Below are positions 58,080 to 64,000 of a DNA stretch of 64,000 nt, piece by piece; position 1 is the stretch's first letter, and every line of letters starts with the position of its first letter. The notes under the pieces were generated by a model. That model made no database searches, was not told where the DNA came from, and saw only the letters and a program-made list of their open reading frames with translations. Origin of the DNA: Collimonas pratensis (GTDB lineage Bacteria; Pseudomonadota; Gammaproteobacteria; Burkholderiales; Burkholderiaceae_D); assembly GCF_001584185.1 (NCBI RefSeq), contig NZ_CP013234.1:2480001-2544000 (forward strand). Direction: 5' to 3'. The position numbers and the translations under genes were made by a program.

Positions 58080-58862
58080 ATGGATGACACTATTCTGGCG
58101 CTGGAAAATGTCAGCAAGTATTTCGGTTCGGTCATCGCTTTGCAGAACGTCACCTTGCGCCTGAGGAAAGGCGAGGTGCATTGCCTGCTGGGCGACAACG
58201 GCGCCGGTAAATCGACCCTGATCAAGACGCTGGCCGGTGTTCACAAGCCGTCCGAAGGCCAGTATCTGGTCGACGGCCAGCCGGTCACCTTCAACTCGCC
58301 GAAAGAGGCGCTGGATGTCGGCGTCGCCACGGTCTACCAGGATCTGGCGCTGGTGCCCTTGCTGTCGGTGGCGCGCAATTTCTTCATGGGCCGCGAGCCG
58401 ACCAAGAAAGTGTTCGGCATCACAGTCATGGATATCAACTATGCGGCGGAGACGGCGCGCGCCAAACTGGCGGAAATGGGCATCATGGTGCGCGATCCGC
58501 ATCACGCCATCGGCACCATGTCCGGCGGCGAAAAGCAATGTCTGGCGATCGCTCGCGCCATCCATTTCGGCGCCCGCGTGCTGATCCTGGACGAGCCGAC
58601 GGCGGCGCTGGGGGTCAAGCAATCCTTCAATGTGCTGAAGCTGATCCACAAGGCGCGGGAACGTGGCATTTCGGTGATTTTCATTACCCATAATGTGCAT
58701 CATGCCTATCCGATCGGTGACTCGTTTACCTTGCTGAACCGCGGCAAGTCGATGGGGACGTTCACCAAAGACAATGTCACCAAGGACGAAGTGCTGGACA
58801 TGATGGCCGGCGGTGCAGAAATGCAAACGCTGATGAATCAGTTAGAAGGCATCCAGGTTTAA
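58080..58862 (+). CDS. ABC transporter ATP-binding protein, single domain
   Basis: The 260-residue ATPase has one nucleotide-binding domain: Walker [10 protein letters not shown] near residue 40, signature [15 protein letters not shown] and Walker [12 protein letters not shown]. It is of the FrcA type, unlike the two-domain ATPase in the LacI operon. It begins two bases after the permease stop. Confidence 0.9.
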   Translation: MDDTILALENVSKYFGSVIALQNVTLRLRKGEVHCLLGDNGAGKSTLIKTLAGVHKPSEGQYLVDGQPVTFNSPKEALDVGVATVYQDLALVPLLSVARNFFMGREPTKKVFGITVMDINYAAETARAKLAEMGIMVRDPHHAIGTMSGGEKQCLAIARAIHFGARVLILDEPTAALGVKQSFNVLKLIHKARERGISVIFITHNVHHAYPIGDSFTLLNRGKSMGTFTKDNVTKDEVLDMMAGGAEMQTLMNQLEGIQV

Positions 58863-58872
58863 AGGAATACAC

Positions 58873-60840
58873 ATGCAAGCTACCAACAATAAATTTGCCG
58901 CAGATCGCAAGCTCGACGTCATTTGCATCGGCCGTCTGGCAGTCGACCTGTATGCGCAGCAGATCGGCGCACCGCTGGCGGATGTCACCAGTTTTGCCAA
59001 ATATCTTGGCGGCTCTTCCGCCAACATCGCTTTCGGCAGCGCTCGGCTGGGGCTGAAATCAGCCATGCTGGCGCGCGTCGGCAATGAACACAATGGCCAG
59101 TTTCTGACGGCAGCACTGGCGGCAGAAGGCTGCGACGTCAGCCACGTCACGGTCGATCCAGAGCGCCTGACAGCGTTGGTGATGCTGGGTTTGAAAGATA
59201 AAGATACCTTCCCCTTGATTTTCTATCGCGACAACTGCGCCGATATGGCGCTGTCGGAAGAAGACATCGACGAGGCGTTTATCGCTTCCAGCAAGGCGTT
59301 GCTGATCACCGGCACCCATTTCTCTACCGGGCAGGTGCACCGCAGCGCCAGCCTGGCGCTGGATTACGCCCGCCGCCACAATGTCCGTACCGTGCTGGAT
59401 ATCGACTACCGCCCGGTGCTGTGGGGGCTGACGCAAAAGGGCGACGGTGAAACCCGTTTTATTGCGAACGGCGGCGTCACTGCGCATTTGCAAGGCATCT
59501 TGCCGAAATTCGACCTGGTGGTCGGTACCGAGGAAGAGTTCATGATCGCCGGCGGCGGCGAGGATATCATCGCCTCGCTGCAGTCGGTGCGCGCGGTCAG
59601 CCAGGCGACGTTGGTGGTCAAGCGCGGACCGCTTGGCTGCGCCGTGATCCATGACGCGATCCCGGCATCGCTTGATCAGGCATTCAATTACAAGGGCGTG
59701 CAGGTCGAGGTGCTGAACGTGCTTGGCGCCGGCGACGCTTTCCTTTCCGGCTTTTTAAAGGGCTGGCTGAATAACGAAGACGACGAAAGCTGCTGCCGCT
59801 ACGCCAACGCTTGCGGCGCGCTGGTCGTGTCGCGCCACGCCTGCGCGCCGGCGATGCCGACGCCGGTCGAGCTGGCGTATTTCCTGGAACACGCCGAGCG
59901 CATGCAGCGCCCGGACCAGGATGCACATCTGCAGCGCTTGCACAGGGTGACGGTGCCGCGCAAGACCTGGAACGAGGTCAATGTATTCGCCTTCGATCAC
60001 CGCAACCAGTTCTTCGAGCTGGCGCGTGAATCCGGTGTCAGCGAAGCACGCTTGCCGCAGCTGAAGCAGTTGCTGGTGCAGGCTGTAGCGGACACCGAGC
60101 AGGCACTAGGATTGCAGGGGAAGATCGGGATATTGTCGGACGACCGTTATGGCCAGGCCGCGCTGAACGCTGCCAGTGGCCGCGGCTGGTGGGTCGGCCA
60201 TGCGGTTGAGATGCCGCTCTCCAATCCGCTTGAATTCGACTACGGCCGTTCGATAGGGTCGCACCTGCTGAGCTGGCCCAAGGAGCATGTGGCCAAGTGC
60301 CTGGTGCAATTCCATCCGGATGACGCGGTGGAAAAGCGCCTGGAGCAGGAAGCACAGATCCGCGCACTGTACAACGCGGTACAGGTCAGCGGCCATGAAT
60401 TGCTGCTGGAAATCATCCCGCCCAAGGATTTGCCGATAGCCGACGACACGGTGCTGCGCGGCATCAAGCGCCTGTATAACCTGGGGATTTATCCGGAATG
60501 GTGGAAGCTGGAATCGATGTCGGAAACGCAATGGGCTGCGATCGACCGCCTGATCGCCGAACGCGATCCGTATTGCCGCGGCGTGGTCTTGCTGGGGCTG
60601 GCGGCGCCGGTAGACGAGCTGGCGGCAGGGTTTCGCGCTTCACGGCATAGCAAGACCTGCCGCGGTTTCATGGTCGGCCGGACGATTTTCCACGAGCCGT
60701 CTAAACTCTGGCTGCAAGGACAGATCGACGACGCCACCTTGATTCAGCAGGTGCGGACCACATTTGAGCGGCTGATCGGCGTCTGGCGTGACAGCCGCAA
60801 TGACGGTAGCAAGCACAGCGAACAGGAGCGCGCGGCATGA
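58873..60840 (+). CDS. iolC: bifunctional IolC kinase - DUF2090 protein
   Basis: Residues 1 to about 325 are a PfkB kinase, with CIGRLAVDLYAQQIG, GGSSANIAFG and the C-terminal signature NVLGAGDAFLSGF; this is 5-dehydro-2-deoxygluconokinase. Residues from about 340 to the end form a DUF2090 TIM-barrel domain (FAFDHRNQFFELAR), proposed to be an aldolase acting on the kinase product. The 655-residue fusion is common in proteobacterial iol operons. Its stop overlaps iolD. Confidence 0.94.
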   Translation: MQATNNKFAADRKLDVICIGRLAVDLYAQQIGAPLADVTSFAKYLGGSSANIAFGSARLGLKSAMLARVGNEHNGQFLTAALAAEGCDVSHVTVDPERLTALVMLGLKDKDTFPLIFYRDNCADMALSEEDIDEAFIASSKALLITGTHFSTGQVHRSASLALDYARRHNVRTVLDIDYRPVLWGLTQKGDGETRFIANGGVTAHLQGILPKFDLVVGTEEEFMIAGGGEDIIASLQSVRAVSQATLVVKRGPLGCAVIHDAIPASLDQAFNYKGVQVEVLNVLGAGDAFLSGFLKGWLNNEDDESCCRYANACGALVVSRHACAPAMPTPVELAYFLEHAERMQRPDQDAHLQRLHRVTVPRKTWNEVNVFAFDHRNQFFELARESGVSEARLPQLKQLLVQAVADTEQALGLQGKIGILSDDRYGQAALNAASGRGWWVGHAVEMPLSNPLEFDYGRSIGSHLLSWPKEHVAKCLVQFHPDDAVEKRLEQEAQIRALYNAVQVSGHELLLEIIPPKDLPIADDTVLRGIKRLYNLGIYPEWWKLESMSETQWAAIDRLIAERDPYCRGVVLLGLAAPVDELAAGFRASRHSKTCRGFMVGRTIFHEPSKLWLQGQIDDATLIQQVRTTFERLIGVWRDSRNDGSKHSEQERAA

Positions 60841-62708
60841 GTATTTCCGGCAAAACCATCCGTCTGACCATGGCCCAGGCGTTGGTGCGTTACCTGGCGG
60901 CCTTGCGCGTCGATACTGCCGATGGTGATGCTGCGCTGTTCGGCGGCGTCTTTTCGATTTTTGGTCACGGTAACGTGGCTGGGCTGGGCGAGGCGCTGTA
61001 CCAGCACCGGGAACAGTTGCCGACATACCGGGCGCATAACGAGCAAGCCATGGCGCATGCCGCCATCGCCTATGCCAAAGCACATATGCGGCGGCGCATG
61101 ATGGCCGTCACCAGTTCGATCGGGCCGGGCGCCACCAATCTGCTGACCGCGGCCGCGCTGGCGCACGTCAACCGCTTGCCGGTGCTGCTGCTACCGGGCG
61201 ATATCTTTGTCTCGCGGCGGCCTGATCCTGTGCTGCAGCAGGTCGAGAATTTCCAGGATGGCGGCATTTCCGCCAACGATGCGTTCAAGCCGCTGTCGCG
61301 CTATTTCGACCGCATCTATTATCCGGAGCAGTTGCTGAGCGCCTTGCCGCGCGCCATACAGGTGTTGACCGATGCCGCCCAGTGCGGGCCGGTGACGCTG
61401 GCCTTGCCGCAAGATGTCCAGACCATGGCTTACGATTATCCGGTCGAATTCTTTGCTCCGCAGACTGTCAAGTTCCGGGCCCAGGCGCCGGCGGCAGACG
61501 AGTTGCAAACGGCCCTTGCACTGCTGAAGAATGCCCGTCAGCCGCTGATCGTCGCCGGCGGCGGCGTGCTGTACGGCGAGGCGACGGAGGCGCTGCGCAG
61601 CTTTGCGGAAAAGCACGCGGTGCCGGTGGCGGAAACCCAGGCCGGCAAGGGCGCCTTGGCCTGGCGTCATCCCTTGCAGCTGGGCGCGCTCGGCGTAACC
61701 GGTTCACCGGCCGCCAATCTGCTGGCCAGCAAGGCCGACGTGGTGATCGCGATAGGCACCCGGCTGCAGGATTTCACGACCGGCTCGCATGTGCTGTTCG
61801 GCCAGGCCAAACTTCTCAGTATCAACGTCAATGCGGTCGACGCCATCAAATGGCAGGGCACGCCGATGCTGTCCGATGCGCGCCTGGGCCTGGCGGCCCT
61901 GTCGCAGGGCTTGCAGGACTGGCGCGCCAGCACTGCCTGGCATGCGCTGGCGCTGGAACAGGCCAATAGCTGGCGCAGTACGGTCGACTGGATCACCAGC
62001 CAGCGCGAAGTCAGCGCGCCGGCGCTGCCGTATGACGGCGAAGTGATCGGCGCAGTGCAGCGTTCCAGCATCGATTCCACCGTGCACGACATTGTGGTTT
62101 GCGCAGCGGGCACCTTGCCGGCCGAGCTGCACAAACTGTGGCGTACTTCGACTCCGGGCGGCTACCACGTCGAATACGGCTATTCCTGCATGGGTTATGA
62201 AATCGCCGGCGGCCTCGGCGTCAAGCTGGCGCAGCCGGACCGCGACGTGATCGTGATGGTGGGCGACGGCAGCTACCTGATGATGAATTCGGAAATCGCC
62301 ACCTCTGTCATGCTGGACCGCAAGCTGATCATCGTGGTGCTGGACAACCGTGGCTATGGCTGCATCAACCGTCTGCAGCAAGCTTGCGGCGGGGCACCGT
62401 TCAACAACATGCTGGAAGATTGCCTGCAGGGGCCGCTTGGGGCGCCGGCTGTCGATTTTGCCGCACATGCCCGTTCTCTGGGCGCGCTGGCTGAAAACGT
62501 CAAGACCATCGCGCAGCTGGAGGCCGCCATGCAAAGGGCACGCGCGGCCGACCGCACCTATCTGGTGTGTATCGACACCGATCCGACCCGCACCACCGAA
62601 GAGGGCGGTTGCTGGTGGGAAGTGGCTGTGCCGGAGGTGTCGCAGCGCCAGCAGGTGCAGACGGCGCGGGCGGAATACGAACAGGCCCGGCAGCGGCAAA
62701 AAGTGTAA
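60837..62708 (+). CDS. iolD: 3D-(3,5/4)-trihydroxycyclohexane-1,2-dione hydrolase
   Basis: The 623-residue ThDP-dependent enzyme has the N-terminal region GGVFSIFGHGNVAGLGEAL, HNEQAMAHAAI with the catalytic Glu, and the ThDP-binding motif VGDGSYLMMNSEIATS to DNRGYG. It hydrolyses the ring to 5-deoxyglucuronate. ATG at 60837 overlaps the iolC stop. Confidence 0.96.
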   Translation: MSISGKTIRLTMAQALVRYLAALRVDTADGDAALFGGVFSIFGHGNVAGLGEALYQHREQLPTYRAHNEQAMAHAAIAYAKAHMRRRMMAVTSSIGPGATNLLTAAALAHVNRLPVLLLPGDIFVSRRPDPVLQQVENFQDGGISANDAFKPLSRYFDRIYYPEQLLSALPRAIQVLTDAAQCGPVTLALPQDVQTMAYDYPVEFFAPQTVKFRAQAPAADELQTALALLKNARQPLIVAGGGVLYGEATEALRSFAEKHAVPVAETQAGKGALAWRHPLQLGALGVTGSPAANLLASKADVVIAIGTRLQDFTTGSHVLFGQAKLLSINVNAVDAIKWQGTPMLSDARLGLAALSQGLQDWRASTAWHALALEQANSWRSTVDWITSQREVSAPALPYDGEVIGAVQRSSIDSTVHDIVVCAAGTLPAELHKLWRTSTPGGYHVEYGYSCMGYEIAGGLGVKLAQPDRDVIVMVGDGSYLMMNSEIATSVMLDRKLIIVVLDNRGYGCINRLQQACGGAPFNNMLEDCLQGPLGAPAVDFAAHARSLGALAENVKTIAQLEAAMQRARAADRTYLVCIDTDPTRTTEEGGCWWEVAVPEVSQRQQVQTARAEYEQARQRQKV

Positions 62709-62727
62709 ACATCAGCGAAAGAAAACG

Positions 62728-63654
62728 ATGACCAAACCATTTAACGTAAAGATCGGCATCAACCCGATTTCCTGGATGAACGACGATTTGCCGTCGCTGG
62801 GCGGTGAGACGCTGCTGGAAACGGCTCTATCCGAAGGCGCGCAGATCGGCTATCGCGGCTTTGAACTGGGCAACAAGTTCCCCAAGGAGCCGGCTGCGCT
62901 GGCCGCGGTGCTGGGAAAATATAATCTGGAATGCGTCTCGGGCTGGTATTCCGGCCGCCTGGCGACCGGCAGCGTGGAAGATGAAATCGAGGCAGTCGGG
63001 CCGCATCTGCGGCTGCTGGCGGAAAACGGTTCCAAGGTGATGGTGTACGGCGAGGTCGCAGACGCCATACAGGGGCGGCCAGAGCCGCTGTTCAAGCGCC
63101 CGCGCTTCCGCAGCGATCTCGAGTGGCAGCAGTATGCCGAACGGCTGACGGCGTTTGCGCGCTTTACCTTGTCGCACGGCGTGCGCCTATCATACCACCA
63201 TCACATGGGCGCCTATGTTGAGACGCCAGCCGATGTCGATCGCCTGATGGCATTGACCGGCCCCGAAGTCGGCTTGCTGTTTGACAGCGGCCACATCACG
63301 TTTGCCGGCGGCGATCCTGTCGCCATCTTGAAGCAGCATATCCAGCGCGTCTCGCATGTCCATTGCAAGGATGTGCGGCCAGCAGTGGTGAAGATGGCGC
63401 GCAACGGCAACTGGAGTTTCTTGCAGGCGGTGATCAACGGCGCCTTCACGGTGCCGGGCGACGGCGCCATCGATTTCGGCGCGCTGCTGCGGGTGCTGCA
63501 TCAGCATGGTTACCAAGGCTGGCTGGTGGTGGAGGCGGAGCAGGACCCCGTAGTGGCGCCGAGCTATCAGTACGCCGACATGGGTTATCGCCGTCTGGCC
63601 GCGCTGGTGCGTGAGATCGAGGTTGGCGCCGGAGCGCAGCAGGAGGCCGCATGA
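62728..63654 (+). CDS. iolE: myo-inosose-2 dehydratase
   Basis: The 308-residue TIM-barrel protein begins VKIGINPISWMNDDLPSLGG, typical of IolE, with metal ligands in SYHHHMGAYVE, DSGHITFAGG and HCKDVR. It dehydrates 2-keto-myo-inositol. ATG 62728 is 19 bases after iolD; its stop overlaps iolB. Confidence 0.96.
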   Translation: MTKPFNVKIGINPISWMNDDLPSLGGETLLETALSEGAQIGYRGFELGNKFPKEPAALAAVLGKYNLECVSGWYSGRLATGSVEDEIEAVGPHLRLLAENGSKVMVYGEVADAIQGRPEPLFKRPRFRSDLEWQQYAERLTAFARFTLSHGVRLSYHHHMGAYVETPADVDRLMALTGPEVGLLFDSGHITFAGGDPVAILKQHIQRVSHVHCKDVRPAVVKMARNGNWSFLQAVINGAFTVPGDGAIDFGALLRVLHQHGYQGWLVVEAEQDPVVAPSYQYADMGYRRLAALVREIEVGAGAQQEAA

Positions 63655-64000
63655 GACTGTTAGTCAAGGGCCAGCCGCAAGGGCGGGAAATCGTCAGCGT
63701 CACGCCGCAGTCGGCGGGCTGGAAATTCGTCGGCTTTGCCGCCTATCGCCTGGCGGCAGAAGAGCGGATCCGTTTTGACACCGCGGAGCGCGAAATCTGT
63801 ATCGTGGTGCTGCGCGGTGTTGTCAGCGTACAGACCGGCGATCACAGCTGGAAAGAGATTGGCGAGCGCGACAGCGTGTTCGATCAGGTTTCCCCTTATT
63901 CGGTGTATGTGCCGCATCATCACGCGGTCACTATCACTGCACACAAGGATGCCGAGATCGCTGTCTGCAGCGCGCCGGGAAATAGCGATCTGGATGCACG
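63651..64000 (+). CDS. iolB: 5-deoxy-glucuronate isomerase, partial
   Basis: The frame starts ATG 63651, overlapping the iolE stop (ATGA), and runs off the window. The visible 116 residues, with cupin features such as GWKFVGFAAYRL and YVPHHHAVTI, match IolB, which isomerises 5-deoxyglucuronate to 5-dehydro-2-deoxygluconate. GGAGG precedes the start. Confidence 0.93.
   Translation, partial: MRLLVKGQPQGREIVSVTPQSAGWKFVGFAAYRLAAEERIRFDTAEREICIVVLRGVVSVQTGDHSWKEIGERDSVFDQVSPYSVYVPHHHAVTITAHKDAEIAVCSAPGNSDLDA

Larger units (their letters stand above)
52056..64000 (+). other. myo-inositol catabolic locus (iol)
   Basis: iolG, a second dehydrogenase, an RpiR regulator, an inositol-type ABC importer, and iolC, iolD, iolE and iolB cover import and the steps from myo-inositol to 2-deoxy-5-keto-gluconate-6-phosphate. 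iolA (methylmalonate-semialdehyde dehydrogenase) is not in the window and should lie downstream or elsewhere. Confidence 0.9.

Overview
The window looks like the chromosome of a betaproteobacterium of the order Burkholderiales, most likely family Oxalobacteraceae (Collimonas/Herbaspirillum-like). This rests on high G+C, the gene order rlmN-pilW-rodZ-ispG-hisS-TPR gene-bamB-der-hfq-hflX-hflK-hflC-hisZ-purA, the surE-pcm-nlpD-rpoS block, and protein sequences typical of that family. The genus is an inference. I saw no rRNA, tRNA, CRISPR array, transposase or clear prophage.

Layout. (1) 1-1.6 kb: the start of a LOG-family gene, a TetR regulator and a small DUF1289 gene. (2) 1.95-19.5 kb: one compact, co-directional aryl-polyene-type biosynthetic cluster of 19 genes, most overlapping or separated by a few bases. 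It holds a chain-length factor, two ACPs, an AMP-ligase fused to a dehydratase, a separate dehydratase, two ketosynthases, a ketoreductase, an aromatic amino acid ammonia lyase, a thioesterase, two acyltransferases, a glycosyltransferase, a LolA-like carrier, an MMPL exporter, a DUF3261 lipoprotein, a halogenase-like flavoprotein and a phosphopantetheinyl transferase. Together they can make, load, extend, reduce, dehydrate, transfer to lipid and export a membrane-bound aryl polyene pigment. (3) 19.7-43.4 kb: housekeeping backbone, covering a phasin-like protein, stationary-phase control (nlpD-rpoS), RNA modification (rlmD, rlmN), ndk, cell shape and pili (rodZ, pilW), isoprenoid synthesis (ispG), hisS, outer-membrane assembly (bamB), ribosome GTPases (der, hflX), hfq, the hflKC membrane protease regulator, hisZ and purA. 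A phosphoribosyltransferase after purA is broken by a one-base frameshift.

(4) 43.5-50.4 kb: a minus-strand carbohydrate operon headed by its own LacI regulator, with a perfect 20-bp palindromic operator upstream. It encodes an ABC importer (two-domain ATPase, permease, binding protein), a TIM-barrel isomerase and a Gfo/Idh/MocA dehydrogenase. Its substrate is not evident. (5) 50.6-64 kb: an MHS-family transporter followed by a myo-inositol catabolic locus: iolG, a second frameshifted dehydrogenase, an RpiR regulator, an inositol-type ABC importer, iolC fused to DUF2090, iolD, iolE and iolB, which runs off the window.

The most notable items are the aryl polyene cluster (fused ligase-dehydratase, no methyltransferase, halogenase-like flavoprotein), a histidine-rich tail on histidyl-tRNA synthetase, a four-codon minicistron created by a tandem duplication at the rpoS start, two MITE-like inverted-repeat elements, and two one-base frameshifts that may be sequence errors.
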